This document shows positions 1 to 8,252 of a stretch of 64,000 nt of DNA, in pieces; position 1 is the first letter of the stretch; each line of letters begins with the position of its first letter. Location: positions 68,619-132,618 of the forward strand of contig DBJE01000004.1 in assembly GCA_002297045.1 (NCBI GenBank), written 5' to 3'. Source of the stretch: Caryophanales bacterium UBA784 (lineage in GTDB: Bacteria > Bacillota_I > Bacilli_A > RFN20 > CAG-288). The notes beneath the pieces are model-generated. The model worked only from the letters and a program-made list of their open reading frames with translations, searched no databases and was not told the origin of the DNA. Made by a program: the position numbers and the translations under genes.

Positions 1-588
1 TATGTCATCAATACCTTCTCCCAGCGTGAACACCAGGTTAAAGATTCTCTGGAAAAGCGTGCAAAGTCTTTCAACAGGGAAGACAAGATTTTCCGTGTCA
101 TCTGTGCGGACTATCAGGAACCTGTCCTAGACGAGAACGGAAAACAGAAGAGGACAAAGAACAAGCTTACCGGAAAGAGGGAGCCAAAGTTCAAAACGAA
201 GAACTACTATCCAGGATACATCTTCGTGGAAAGGATCAGGACAGACGAAACCTGGTTTGTCGTCCGTAACACTCCCGGTGTCTCCGGTATTACCGGTTCT
301 TCCGGAAAAGGTGCTAAGCCGTTCCCGATTCCGCGGGAGGAAATCGAGCCTGTCTTAAAACGCAGGCATATTGAGGATCCCGACAGGTACTCGGAATATA
401 AGGTCGGAGACTGGGTTAAGATTATCAACGGAACCTTCCAGGATTCCGAAGGCGAAATCACGGAAATCGACTCTGCAAAAGGAGAAGTCCGTATTCAGAT
501 TACCCTCTTTGGCCGTGCCACCTTCGTTCCTGCGAGCTTCTCGGATATCGAGAAGGCTGATCAGGACGATTCTTCGTACAATCTCTAA
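1..588 (+). CDS. nusG: Transcription termination/antitermination factor NusG (5' end outside window)
   Basis: The reading frame is open from base 1, so the gene starts upstream of the window. It begins inside the NGN domain (YVINTFSQREHQVK), continues through GYIFVE[M]I[M]TDETW and VVRNTPGVSG, and ends with a KOW domain (YKVGDWVKIINGTFQ...EGEITEI). NusG binds RNA polymerase to control pausing and links it to ribosomes or Rho. The codons at 76-78, 232-234 and 238-240 are AGG, exactly where NusG family members carry Met (SMGMEDKIF; VEMIMTDD), and the conserved Arg of VVRNTPG is CGT. A GTG at 226 could be taken for a start but lies inside the conserved NGN domain, so it is not one. A long insert with GKQK[M]TKNKLTGK separates the two halves of NGN. 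Confidence 0.96.
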   Translation, partial: YVINTFSQREHQVKDSLEKRAKSFNREDKIFRVICADYQEPVLDENGKQKRTKNKLTGKREPKFKTKNYYPGYIFVERIRTDETWFVVRNTPGVSGITGSSGKGAKPFPIPREEIEPVLKRRHIEDPDRYSEYKVGDWVKIINGTFQDSEGEITEIDSAKGEVRIQITLFGRATFVPASFSDIEKADQDDSSYNL

Positions 589-604
589 TCAATAAAAAAC
601 GGAA

Positions 605-1486
605 ATGACAGACATTCTCGTCATCGGTGCCAGCAACATTGATTTTTCCTCCCGCTCGGATAGTCCCCTAATCAGGGGCGATTCCAATATCGGAAAGAGG
701 ACGATTTCCTTTGGTGGAGTAGGACGGAATGTCTGTGAAAACCTGGCCCATTTAAAAGACAGCGTCTCCTTTATCACGGCGATAGGCAAAGACGTAAGGG
801 GACAGGAAAGGAAGAAAGACCTTAAGGACAGGGGAATAAAAACCTATATTCCTGATCTTCCTTATCCTTCCGGAAGGTACAACGTCATCCTGGACAGCAA
901 CGGAAATAGGAGTGTCGCCGTCTGCGAGACTTCCTTCCTTGACCATCTGACTGGCAAAGATATTGCCCCTTTCGATAGCTTAATCAGAAAACATGACTCC
1001 ATTGTCATCGAAGCCAATAGGAGTCAAAGCGTCATTGACTATCTATTCCATACCTATCCGGATAAGAAATTCCTTGTCGAGACCGTATCGGCCAACAAGG
1101 TCTCCCGTTTCATCCCTTATCTTTCCCAGATTTATCTCTTCAAGTCCAATGTCCTAGAATCCAAATACGCACTGAATGAAGAGAAAGATCCTCTCTCCTT
1201 AGCGGAAGACCTCTTAAAGAGAGGAGTAAAGAACGTCGTCATCTCTAACGGACCGCGTCCCATCACCTACGGAAACAAATCAGGAATCGATCAAAGGAAG
1301 ATCATTCCAAGGAAGGACATTGCAAGCGAGAACGGAGCAGGTGATGCCCTCTTCTCCGGCATCCTTCATGTCCTCAATCAAGGGAAGAGCCTAAAAGAAG
1401 CCGTCAGCTTCGGAACCTTGGTTTCGGAAAGGACGCTCTCCTGTCCGAAAGCCTGCAATCCAGAAATCGGAAAACTTGCAAAATAA
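605..1486 (+). CDS. PfkB-family sugar kinase, pseudouridine kinase-like
   Basis: A 293-residue ribokinase-fold protein. The N-terminal GGVGRNVCENLAHL matches the sugar-binding signature GGVGRNIAENLARLG typical of pseudouridine kinases, and the C-terminal SENGAGDALFSGIL is the PfkB ATP-binding and catalytic motif, with Asp in GAGD as the base. It probably phosphorylates a nucleoside or pentose in the cytoplasm. It begins 16 bases after nusG and may be co-transcribed with it; a strong terminator follows. Arg of GGVGRN is CGG, kept as Arg. No pseudouridine-5'-phosphate glycosidase gene lies beside it, so substrate assignment stays open; ribokinase or another nucleoside kinase is possible. Confidence 0.8.
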   Translation: MTDILVIGASNIDFSSRSDSPLIRGDSNIGKRTISFGGVGRNVCENLAHLKDSVSFITAIGKDVRGQERKKDLKDRGIKTYIPDLPYPSGRYNVILDSNGNRSVAVCETSFLDHLTGKDIAPFDSLIRKHDSIVIEANRSQSVIDYLFHTYPDKKFLVETVSANKVSRFIPYLSQIYLFKSNVLESKYALNEEKDPLSLAEDLLKRGVKNVVISNGPRPITYGNKSGIDQRKIIPRKDIASENGAGDALFSGILHVLNQGKSLKEAVSFGTLVSERTLSCPKACNPEIGKLAK

Positions 1487-1521
1487 AACAGCCGCCTATC
1501 CTTAAGGAGGCTGTTTTTTTA
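1487..1521 (+). terminator. Rho-independent terminator after the PfkB kinase gene
   Basis: The arms AACAGCC and GGCTGTT pair around a loop and are followed by a run of T. It closes the nusG-kinase unit. The next 240 bases up to 1762 hold no gene I can recognise; a second weak dyad (CTGAGAA/TTCTCAG) lies at about 1521-1551. Confidence 0.75.
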
Positions 1522-1762
1522 CTGAGAAAATTTCTTAAAAAGCCTTCTCAGCCCAAGTCTTTGTTAATAAAGCATCCTTCAATCCTAGTCTGAAGAAAGC
1601 CTTGTTCCGGCTATCCTCGGTCCTCTTCATATGGGATAGAAAGGAAGCGGAAAAACAAAAGCAGTCCGAAATTTCCCTTCTTTAGTTCTATTTCATCTAC
1701 TCTTCTCAGCCTGTCCGTAGCTTTTCCTGCCCCATTTTCTTCGTGTAAAGTGATAAATAAAT

Positions 1763-2599
1763 TCAGCCGTTTTTATACTTAGCAATCTGATTCCAAAGAT
1801 AAGGAAGTTCTTTTTCGAATTCGAGTCCGTAAAGCTTACCGTCGATTCCATCGTCGAGGGAATCCCGCCTTGCCCGGTGAGTGAAATTATGACTGATCTT
1901 CACTGCGTTTTCTAAGTCAGTCTGCTGAAGAAGACAGCCGCATAGGGCAGAGGCGAACGTGTCTCCTCCACCATGGAAGGATGAGGGGAGGCTTTTAGTC
2001 AGATAGCGGGACAAATGTCCTTCTTCCACAATCAGGGCCCCGACCTTATCTCCTGTCCGGATTCCGGTAAGGATGGCATTCTTTCCGTTTATGGCTGTCA
2101 GCTTTCCGGCAATGGATTCAAGCTCGGCAAGAGAATAGCCATTTCTGTATTCGATCCCTACCCTATAGCAGGCTTCTGTCAGGTTAGGAAGGATAAGATC
2201 CGCCTGGGAAGCTAACTCCTTCCTTGCCTTGACATGGCCAATGTCAAAGCCGGGATATAGCTTTCCCCCTTCTCCAAAGGCGGGATCAACAACGACAGTG
2301 GTTTCCTCCGTCTTCAGTCTGCGGATGATTTCCTTAACAACAGGAATCTGTCCGTTTCCTAAATATCCGGTATAGATCCTATCGAAATGATGGTTGTAAG
2401 CCATCCAGTTGTCGACACTTTTCAGCCTTTCTTCGGTCAAGTCATGGTAAGTATAGGAAGAGAAGGCAGTATGGTTAGAAAGTACGGCGGTAGGTAGACC
2501 CACACATTCGACTCCGCAGGCAGAGAGGATCGGTAAGGCGACAGTAAGAGAGCAGCGCCCCCTTGCACTATAGTCCTGAATGGTCAGTATCCGTTTCAT
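1763..2599 (-). CDS. pdxK: Pyridoxal/pyridoxine kinase
   Basis: A 278-residue PfkB-fold kinase that phosphorylates vitamin B6 vitamers for cofactor salvage. The N-terminus (ILTIQDYSARGRCSLTVALPIL, split here as read) matches the Firmicutes PdxK pattern ISCxGKCSLTVALPI, followed by LPTAVLSNHT, DPAFGEGGKLYPGFD, LPNLTEACY and the catalytic FHGGGDTFASAL, where most relatives have HGTGD. AGG codons occur where relatives have Met or hydrophobic residues, for example KA[M]KELASQAD and ACY[M]. The start overlaps the end of the preceding small gene by 32 bases, suggesting translational coupling in a three-gene minus-strand unit (3736 down to 1763). Confidence 0.9.
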   Translation of the reverse strand: MKRILTIQDYSARGRCSLTVALPILSACGVECVGLPTAVLSNHTAFSSYTYHDLTEERLKSVDNWMAYNHHFDRIYTGYLGNGQIPVVKEIIRRLKTEETTVVVDPAFGEGGKLYPGFDIGHVKARKELASQADLILPNLTEACYRVGIEYRNGYSLAELESIAGKLTAINGKNAILTGIRTGDKVGALIVEEGHLSRYLTKSLPSSFHGGGDTFASALCGCLLQQTDLENAVKISHNFTHRARRDSLDDGIDGKLYGLEFEKELPYLWNQIAKYKNG

Positions 2600-2813
2600 T
2601 TTGTTTCATTCCTTCCTGAATTGAGTTCCAAACGACGGAGTAGGGAAGGGCAAAAAGAGCGGAAAAGTCCTTGGCTTCTTTTTCACTAGGAAAAGAAGTA
2701 CCATTGAGCCACTTATCCACCTCTTCATCTTCGATTTCCCTATGATCGGCAATGGCACAGCAGGAAAGAGAGTACTCCTTCCTTACGGCTTTCAAGATAG
2801 AAGAAAACGGCAT
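2568..2813 (-). CDS. Small helix-turn-helix-like protein, function unknown
   Basis: An 81-residue frame whose stop overlaps the start of pdxK by 32 bases and whose start lies 2 bases after the upstream membrane-protein gene. The layout EDEEVDKWLNGTSFPSEKEAKDFSALF recalls the recognition part of an XRE-type helix-turn-helix (W-L-x-G-x-x-x-P-S/T), but the full motif is not clear. Tight packing supports it as a real gene; homology alone does not. Confidence 0.5.
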   Translation of the reverse strand: MPFSSILKAVRKEYSLSCCAIADHREIEDEEVDKWLNGTSFPSEKEAKDFSALFALPYSVVWNSIQEGMKQNETDTDHSGL

Positions 2814-2815
2814 CG

Positions 2816-3736
2816 CTAGAACCGGTTCTTTCTTTTTCCTTTTTTCTTCTGTTCCTCTTTCGGTTCGAAGGTTGCCGAAGTCTGATTATTCTCTTCCTCT
2901 TTGTTTTTTGCTTCAGAAGAATCTCCATTTTCATCTTTTCCGTCGCCTTCCGAATCCTCAATCTGTTTTTTCTCTTCTTCCTCTGCCTTATAGCCGGCCT
3001 TGTTATTTATTTTCTTTCCGCCTTTTTTCAAATCGCTTAGCGAGATGACCTTCACATCCTTGTTAACGACTTCATGCGACCTATTCTCTTTCGGGGTAGA
3101 CTGGGCAGCGAAAGACTCTTCCTTCCTCCTCTTCTTCGTATTCCGTACACGGATAAGAAGAAGAACACCGGAAGCAAAGCCGAAAAGACAGACAAGCACA
3201 CCAAGAATCCTAAGGACATAACGGAAAAGAGACGGATTATCCCTCTTATAGAAGACAAGATAGGTAGTCGTCAGTGTGATAAGAAGAGCAGCGCCGATGA
3301 AATTCCAGACTGCGTGGGTAATCCGCTTTGCGGTGTTTTTTCCGACTATCTTATCGACACCTGTGACAATCCTCCTCGCCGAGAGGGAATAGAAGAAAGT
3401 CCTAAGAAAGATCGGGAACCTCTCTGTAATGAGACTTGTCTTGAAAAAGAGGACAAGGGAGAACGAAATGCTCCTCAAGCCAAAGAGGACATCGCCATTG
3501 GTGACATTCCGGTTCAGAAGATAACCGGAAAGGAGATTCCTTACGCCATAGACAGCAAAGAGGGCGCCAAGGGAATAAGACAAAGCCTCCTGCTTGACTC
3601 CATTCTTGCTTGCCCTCCCCAGGACAAAAAAGATGATACCTAGCACGACAAGAACCCTAGACTGGCAGATTTTAATCCATTTATAGACAGCAGTCGAAAC
3701 TGGATCGATGACCGATTTTTGCTTATTCTCTTCCAT
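2816..3736 (-). CDS. Membrane protein with long charged cytoplasmic tail
   Basis: A 306-residue protein with about five or six hydrophobic segments in residues 25-195 (for example VLVVLGIIFFVLG and VWNFIGAALLITLTTTYLV) in an arrangement like HdeD/DUF308 proteins, followed by a roughly 110-residue tail very rich in Lys, Glu, Asp and Asn. Many code-11 arginines inside the membrane segments come from AGG and read as Met, which makes the segments properly hydrophobic. First gene of the unit leading to pdxK. Function not recognised; the tail could bind a soluble partner or nucleic acid (inference). Confidence 0.75.
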   Translation of the reverse strand: MEENKQKSVIDPVSTAVYKWIKICQSRVLVVLGIIFFVLGRASKNGVKQEALSYSLGALFAVYGVRNLLSGYLLNRNVTNGDVLFGLRSISFSLVLFFKTSLITERFPIFLRTFFYSLSARRIVTGVDKIVGKNTAKRITHAVWNFIGAALLITLTTTYLVFYKRDNPSLFRYVLRILGVLVCLFGFASGVLLLIRVRNTKKRRKEESFAAQSTPKENRSHEVVNKDVKVISLSDLKKGGKKINNKAGYKAEEEEKKQIEDSEGDGKDENGDSSEAKNKEEENNQTSATFEPKEEQKKKGKRKNRF

Positions 3737-3798
3737 TGATTGTTATCCTCCTGAAAACTACACTAATTATTATAGAAAAAACGAGGCTTGGTTTGTAG

Positions 3799-4266
3799 AT
3801 GAATACACGTATCTCAAAAGTATACGAGGCATATAGTGCCTTGGCCGACAAAAGAGTAGAGAAAATCGATGCTTCCTGCTTTCTTGTCACTTCTTCGGAC
3901 TATAGCAAGAAATACACTGTAAAAAGAAATGGTTCTCTTTTTTCCAGTAATGACAATGCCACCCTATGGCAGCATTATGCCGGCTATCCAATTCTTTCGG
4001 TGCTTTTAAGGGAAGGAGAGATTTCCTATGATAGAAGCATTCTTCCTCTTCTTCATGGCATCAATTGGAAGAAGGAAAACAGGGAAATGAAGAACGACTA
4101 TGCCAAAGCCATTGAACATGTGCTCTCCTCTTTCTCAAAGGAAGACAGAGAAAAAATCGAGAAGGAGAGGAACAAGACCTATCTCTTTGTCCAAGGACTT
4201 CCCTTCATCGTCAAAGGAAACCGGGCAAAAATACTCCCGGCCAAAAAGGAAGAGAGGAAAGCATAG
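3799..4266 (+). CDS. Conserved-looking hypothetical protein, 155 residues
   Basis: Soluble protein with no motif I recognise. It ends in a basic tail (KGNRAKILPAKKEERKA). It is preceded by a short gap from the divergent membrane-protein gene and followed by the rpmH promoter. Codon style and use of AGG match the neighbours, and the frame is the only long one here on the plus strand, so it is probably a real gene of unknown function. Confidence 0.65.
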   Translation: MNTRISKVYEAYSALADKRVEKIDASCFLVTSSDYSKKYTVKRNGSLFSSNDNATLWQHYAGYPILSVLLREGEISYDRSILPLLHGINWKKENREMKNDYAKAIEHVLSSFSKEDREKIEKERNKTYLFVQGLPFIVKGNRAKILPAKKEERKA

Positions 4267-4349
4267 ATTTTATTCTTACATAATCGCCTCATCCCCCTTT
4301 CTTCGCAAATATGGAATATATTTATATAATATAAATCCTGCAATGATTA

Positions 4350-4378
4350 TTGTTTTTAGTAACCTAGATGCTTATAAT
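4350..4378 (+). promoter_or_regulatory. Promoter of the rpmH-rnpA-yidC-jag operon
   Basis: A near-consensus sigma-A promoter: -35 TTGTTT (4350-4355), a 17-base spacer, and -10 TATAAT (4373-4378). It is followed by a small dyad (GTGT/ACAC) and a Shine-Dalgarno GGGAGG at 4412-4417 ahead of rpmH. Confidence 0.85.
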
Positions 4379-4431
4379 ATGTTGCATGTGTCTCTGCACA
4401 CATCTATTTATGGGAGGAAGAAAAATCCATT

Positions 4432-4569
4432 ATGAAACGTACTTATCAGCCTAGCAAAATCAAACGTGCCCACACCTGTGGCTTCCGTGCTCGCAGGGCA
4501 ACAAAGGGTGGACGCAAGGTCTTAGCCCGCCGTCGTGCAAAGGGCCGCGCCCGTTTAACTCAGGCCTAA
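4432..4569 (+). CDS. rpmH: Ribosomal protein bL34
   Basis: A 45-residue protein, too short for the usual frame cut-off: [21 protein letters not shown] then [M][17 protein letters not shown]. It is the normal bL34 length and sequence. The position after FRAR is Met in practically all bL34 proteins; here it is AGG (4495-4497). Every one of the real arginines in this very basic protein is CGT or CGC, so this single small gene already separates AGG from the Arg codons. First gene of the rpmH-rnpA-yidC-jag operon. Confidence 0.98.
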   Translation: MKRTYQPSKIKRAHTCGFRARRATKGGRKVLARRRAKGRARLTQA

Positions 4570-4594
4570 ATCCTTAGCCGTTTTTCAGCGAGAG

Positions 4595-4945
4595 ATGAAA
4601 AAAGCCTGTCGTTTACGGAATAGCAAGGACTTCAAAAGGGTCCTCGATCAACGGCAACGCGCTGGAAAAAGCAAGTCGATGACAATCTTCTATGCTGCCA
4701 ACACACTTGGACACGCCCGCATAGGACTATCCGTTTCCGCCAAAGTCGGTAATGCGGTACTCCGTGCCCGTATTCGCAGACAGCTCCGTGCACAGATGAA
4801 CCTAGTCGGAATCCTTCCTAAGTCCTTCGATATCGTCGTCATCGTCCGCCCCCCTTATATTGAAAGTAGCTTCCAGGATAATCTTGCTGTTCTGAAAAAC
4901 AGTCTAGGCCATCTGCCGACGGAAAACACAGAGGAGCAAAAATGA
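4595..4945 (+). CDS. rnpA: Ribonuclease P protein component
   Basis: A 116-residue basic protein, the protein cofactor of RNase P in tRNA 5' maturation. Family features: start LRNSKDFK[M]VL, central RIGLSVSAKVGNAVLRARIRRQLR (RNR-like signature with Args CGT, CGT, CGC, AGA, CGT), and FDIVVIVRPP. The ATG at 4595 lies 25 bases after rpmH. Its stop overlaps the yidC start in ATGA. No AGG falls at a conserved catalytic Arg. Confidence 0.96.
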   Translation: MKKACRLRNSKDFKRVLDQRQRAGKSKSMTIFYAANTLGHARIGLSVSAKVGNAVLRARIRRQLRAQMNLVGILPKSFDIVVIVRPPYIESSFQDNLAVLKNSLGHLPTENTEEQK

Positions 4946-6531
4946 GTAAATCATCCAATAAATGGATTAGACGGGTCAGGATTGCTTTAGCCGGCATCGT
5001 CACTGTTTTTGGTTTGTCTTCCTGTACAAAAAGCTTTTGTACGAACCAGGACAAAGCAAACCAGCTTTTTGCCTATTACGGCAATCTATACTCGGATAGT
5101 CAGAGCATCGATGAAAATTACACCGATGACTACGATTATGCAAAAGAGGATGGCGGAGAGTATAACCGCCAAACGGTCATCAAGAACCAGAATGAACACC
5201 GCAGTGCCCTCTTTTCCACAATCAACGAGACAAATAACATCGCTTCACTGAAACTAGTTTATCTTAACTTCAGGGATGAGAAAGCCAAGGATTTCGCTAA
5301 TGACAATTACCACTATTGGACCGACGGAACCTTAGCAAAAAGGACAAACGAGAAAGAGGCAAAGGCAACCGCCTATCATGTCGGTATCTATGCCGGACTT
5401 GAACAGGATGGGACGTCCGTCAAAGTGTCCGCCCTATGGAAGAACAGGGACGAATGGACAAAAGATGCCTTGGTAAAGCCGGAAATCGGCGTCCTTAACT
5501 CTCCCTCTACCGGCGTCCTCACTTCCAGGAAATCGACAAGGGAGAAGGCAATCTCTTCAAATACCGCCTGCATCTCTCCGGTCAGCGAGACCTTTGTCCA
5601 AAGCCACACCAAAGTCTATATTGAAGGAAAGAGTTGGGGAGAGGCCTTTAAAGAGTACGGATTCCTTGAAGGATTATTTGTCTATCCATTCGCTTACATC
5701 GTCCATGTCATTTCCGAAGGACTCGGAAGGTCCGGATGGGCCCAGGTCCTCGCCATTGTCGTCATCACCTTGATTACCCGTATCCTTGCCGTTTCCTCTG
5801 CCCTGCTCTCTTCAAAGCAGCAGACAAAACAGCAGAGACTTCAGCCTCAGCTGAATCAGCTTGCCCAAAGGTATCCTGATGCCAATACGGATAAGGAACA
5901 GAAGCAGGCCCTTACCCTCGCCCAAAGGCAGCTAAGGAAGAAAGCCAAGATCCATCCTAGGCTTCCGATGTTAATTAGGATCCTTCAGTTCCCGATCTTC
6001 ATCTGCGTCTGGTCTGCCTTACAGGGTTCTGCCGCCTTAGCCTCCGGTTCCATCTTCGGATTGTCCCTGACCGTTCCCTTCTCCACCTGTTTCACTTCCT
6101 TCAAGGCAACGGACGGAGCCTGGTTCGGCATTGTCCTCTTTACCTTTAGGACCATTGCAAACTTCCTATCCGCCAGGACCGGTCTGTGGTTCAACAACTG
6201 GAAGAGTAAGACACTAGGAATCGGTGGACAGGTGAAGAAGAATGCCGACGGAAGTGTCACGGATCCGAACAAGACGGCCAAATACAGGTCAATCGGTAGG
6301 ATGGTCATCATGGTCTTCATGAGCTGGTCTGTCCCGGTCGGCCTTGGCATATACTGGTTGCTTGGTTCCGTCATTTCCATCGCTCAGACCTTGATTACCG
6401 AAGCCGTTGCCGCCCATTCCCGTCATAAGGACCAAGCCAATACGGGAGATGGTTCTACCTTAGCCGCTATCCGCCGTTCCGCCCATCATCAGGGAAGCAA
6501 GAAGAGCATAAAGCCACTTTGGAGGAAGTAA
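4942..6531 (+). CDS. yidC: Membrane protein insertase YidC/Oxa1 family, lipoprotein type
   Basis: A 529-residue YidC. A signal peptide ends in lipobox LSSC (Cys28), so the N-terminus should be lipid-anchored, as in Gram-positive SpoIIIJ. A long extracytoplasmic domain (about residues 30-240) is larger than in most Firmicutes YidC. The conserved insertase core follows: YIVHVISEGLGRSGWAQVLAIVVITLITR, the cytoplasmic coiled hairpin (QQTKQQRLQPQLNQLAQRY), then further membrane segments. It inserts membrane proteins with or without Sec. Basic C-terminal tail (GSKKSIKPLW[M]K) may contact the ribosome. The operon context rnpA-yidC-jag is canonical. Confidence 0.94.
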   Translation: MSKSSNKWIRRVRIALAGIVTVFGLSSCTKSFCTNQDKANQLFAYYGNLYSDSQSIDENYTDDYDYAKEDGGEYNRQTVIKNQNEHRSALFSTINETNNIASLKLVYLNFRDEKAKDFANDNYHYWTDGTLAKRTNEKEAKATAYHVGIYAGLEQDGTSVKVSALWKNRDEWTKDALVKPEIGVLNSPSTGVLTSRKSTREKAISSNTACISPVSETFVQSHTKVYIEGKSWGEAFKEYGFLEGLFVYPFAYIVHVISEGLGRSGWAQVLAIVVITLITRILAVSSALLSSKQQTKQQRLQPQLNQLAQRYPDANTDKEQKQALTLAQRQLRKKAKIHPRLPMLIRILQFPIFICVWSALQGSAALASGSIFGLSLTVPFSTCFTSFKATDGAWFGIVLFTFRTIANFLSARTGLWFNNWKSKTLGIGGQVKKNADGSVTDPNKTAKYRSIGRMVIMVFMSWSVPVGLGIYWLLGSVISIAQTLITEAVAAHSRHKDQANTGDGSTLAAIRRSAHHQGSKKSIKPLWRK

Positions 6532-6534
6532 ACG

Positions 6535-7194
6535 ATGAACAAGTACGAAGGAAAAACAGAAGCAGAAGCCTTAAAGAAGGCGTGCGAAGACTTAGGAGTC
6601 AGCGATCCGAAGACTCTGAACTATCAGGTCATCTCCGTCAAGAAGGATCTCTTTGGATCGACAGTCACCATCGGCATCTATTCCATCAACGATGTCATCG
6701 TCTTTGCCGATGACTACATCAAACGTTGTCTTCATGCCTTAGGCCTTGAAGGATCAACGGAAGCTAAGTACGAAGACGGCGTTATCTGCAGGAACATCCT
6801 AACCAATCAGAACAAGAGCGTAATCGGGCGCAACGGTGACACCCTTCGTTCCATCAATGAGCTTACCCGTTCCGCCTGTTTCTGCCGTTTCGGCGGACAC
6901 TACCGCATTCTCCTTAACTGCGACGGATACAAGGAAGCAAAGTACAACAAGTTTGCCTCGATGGCCCGCCACTATGCAAGAGAAGTGGAGACAACCCACA
7001 TCACCGCCATCCTTGACCCAAGGACGAGCGATGAGCGGCGGATTGTCCACCAGACCTTAAACGGATGGCCGCACATCAAAACCCAGTCGTTAGGGACAGG
7101 ACATAAACGTCACGTCACCATCCAGTGGGTCGACTCTCCTAGCGATGCTGACCTATTCAAGGACGTAAAGAAGACTTCTTCCGAAAATCTCTAA
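6535..7194 (+). CDS. jag: RNA-binding protein Jag (KhpB)
   Basis: A 219-residue protein with the Jag-N domain (YEGKTEAEALKKACEDLGV), a KH domain (around NQNKSVIGRNGDTLRSINELT) and a C-terminal R3H domain (ILDP[M]TSDERRIVHQTL). The R3H block is strongly conserved as L-x-P-M-x-x-x-E-R-R-I-I-H; the Met is AGG while both Arg are CGG. Jag/KhpB works with KhpA in RNA binding and cell-envelope control in Firmicutes. Last gene of the rpmH operon, 3 bases after yidC. Confidence 0.93.
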   Translation: MNKYEGKTEAEALKKACEDLGVSDPKTLNYQVISVKKDLFGSTVTIGIYSINDVIVFADDYIKRCLHALGLEGSTEAKYEDGVICRNILTNQNKSVIGRNGDTLRSINELTRSACFCRFGGHYRILLNCDGYKEAKYNKFASMARHYAREVETTHITAILDPRTSDERRIVHQTLNGWPHIKTQSLGTGHKRHVTIQWVDSPSDADLFKDVKKTSSENL

Positions 7195-7202
7195 ATCAAA
7201 AT

Positions 7203-7231
7203 GGCTGCCGTTTCCTTCGGCAGCCTTTTTC
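7203..7231 (+). terminator. Rho-independent terminator of the rpmH-jag operon
   Basis: Perfect 8-base arms GGCTGCCG and CGGCAGCC followed by TTTTT. A further dyad CTTAATGG/CCATTAAG lies at about 7341-7360. Confidence 0.9.
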
Positions 7232-7416
7232 TATACGTGTTTTCCGATTTCCTTAGAAAGGTTCCTTGCACTTGTTCTCTTTCTGGGTATTCACGCTAAC
7301 TCCATATAAGGATTGAATCAGAAGCGCTCTGCTTAACTATGTCTTAATGGAAAACCATTAAGGCAAAAAAAGAAGGCAGATGCGTTATGATTTTCCAATC
7401 CACTTTTTTCATGCTC

Positions 7417-8020
7417 GAGAGTTGTCAATAGTTTGTGCAAATAGGGACCACCTTCGATGGCCCTATCCCTTTCTTCCAGACCCGGTGACCGGCCGACTTC
7501 CCATAGCTAAGGAACACGTCCACGCTGACGATCGTGGCGCTAACCTCGCTGTTGGCGGGGATCCGCTTGCGCATCTCCCGCTTGAGCTTCGCGTTCAGGC
7601 TCTCTATCGTGTTTGATGTATACACCGACATCCGTATCGCCCCGGGGAACGAGTAGTACGTGAAGATGTCCGCGTCCGTCTTCCGGAGCATCCCGGCCAT
7701 CCCCTTGTACTTCACAGACCAGAAGGCCGCGAATCCGGAGAAGGCCTCCGCGGTCTCCATGAGGCCTCCGAAGTCCCTTCCCCCTTCAAGAAGGCCGTAG
7801 AAGTCCTCCTCCCCTCTCAGCACGGCCTTCAGTTCCCTGTCGCTCAGCTGGCATGTTTGCTGTATACTCTTCATGGCTGCAGTCCTCCTTGTTTATATTG
7901 ATCGTATTAATGATAAGGCCTGCAGCCCCTTTCGGAACAGTCGGCTTCCTGGAAGGCTAGCCTTCCAAGAAGTTCCCTTATATCGTTGTCCTGTCCTCCT
8001 TACACAAACTTTATGCTACT
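7417..8020 (-). mobile_element. Internally deleted IS256-family insertion sequence remnant (copy 1)
   Basis: The left boundary begins GAGAG at 7417, followed by TGTCAATAGTTTGTG, and the same terminal sequence recurs at 63804, which defines the element end. A weak partner (CACAAACT at 8003-8010) suggests the other end near 8020. The element is about 600 bases, far shorter than a complete IS256-type element (about 1.3 kb). It carries an internally deleted transposase gene on the minus strand with its own AAGGAGG ribosome site, preceded by a GGCTGCAG/CTGCAGCC dyad (7875-7927). Base composition is clearly more GC-rich than its surroundings, pointing to acquisition from outside. Confidence 0.7.
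7425..7874 (-). pseudogene. IS256-family (mutator-type) transposase, internally deleted
   Basis: The frame encodes 149 residues against about 400 for a complete transposase. The C-terminal half carries the IS256 signature: FPGAIRMSVYTSNTIESLNAKLKR matches the family block PPEIRKVIYTTNAIESLNRQ, which includes the last catalytic Glu. The first two Asp of the DDE triad are absent. The N-terminus (MKSIQQTCQLSDRELKAVLRGEEDF) is apparently joined to the C-terminus by deletion. It differs from all neighbouring genes in codon style: Arg is CGG/CGC, Met is ATG six times, and only one AGG occurs (7776-7778). Read under AGG=Met, it is the least code-adapted coding sequence in the window. Confidence 0.75.
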
Positions 8021-8033
8021 CCCGGGCAAAGCT

Positions 8034-8252
8034 GAATTTATTCTTATTCAGAACACTTCCGTCACCTTTTCTCTTTTATTATCGGCGATACTCTGCTTAA
8101 TCCTGTATGTTCTCTTTATGGTTAGCTTTAATCACGTTTCCGGATTCTCTTTCTATTTTAATCCCCTTCTCCTTCTTTTCTTTATCGGAGAAGTATTGTT
8201 CTCCTTCGTCTTTGATTCTCTCTTCTATGCTTTAAGCTACGAAAAATCCTAA
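8034..8252 (+). pseudogene. 3' remnant of an ABC permease gene, paralogue of the gene at 62502-63665
   Basis: The translated sequence AEFILIQNTSVTFSLLLSA...LILYVLFMV, then GFSFYFNPLLLLFFIGEVLF, aligns without gaps to the C-terminus of the permease at 62502-63665 (RQFIMIQCLSLPLSLFAS...LILYVLFMV, GFSFFFSPFFLFLFLAEFLI). Only the last 70 or so residues survive. The 5' part is replaced by the IS remnant just upstream, so the insertion probably cut the gene. No start or ribosome site belongs to this fragment. Confidence 0.7.

Noticed and set aside
226..588. NusG starting at GTG 226
   Set aside because: Conserved NGN-domain sequence continues in frame back to base 1; the GTG is the Val of FVE[M]I[M].
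3074..3643. 189-codon plus-strand frame opposite the membrane-protein gene
   Set aside because: No ribosome site or family features; it is an antisense shadow of a gene with better support.
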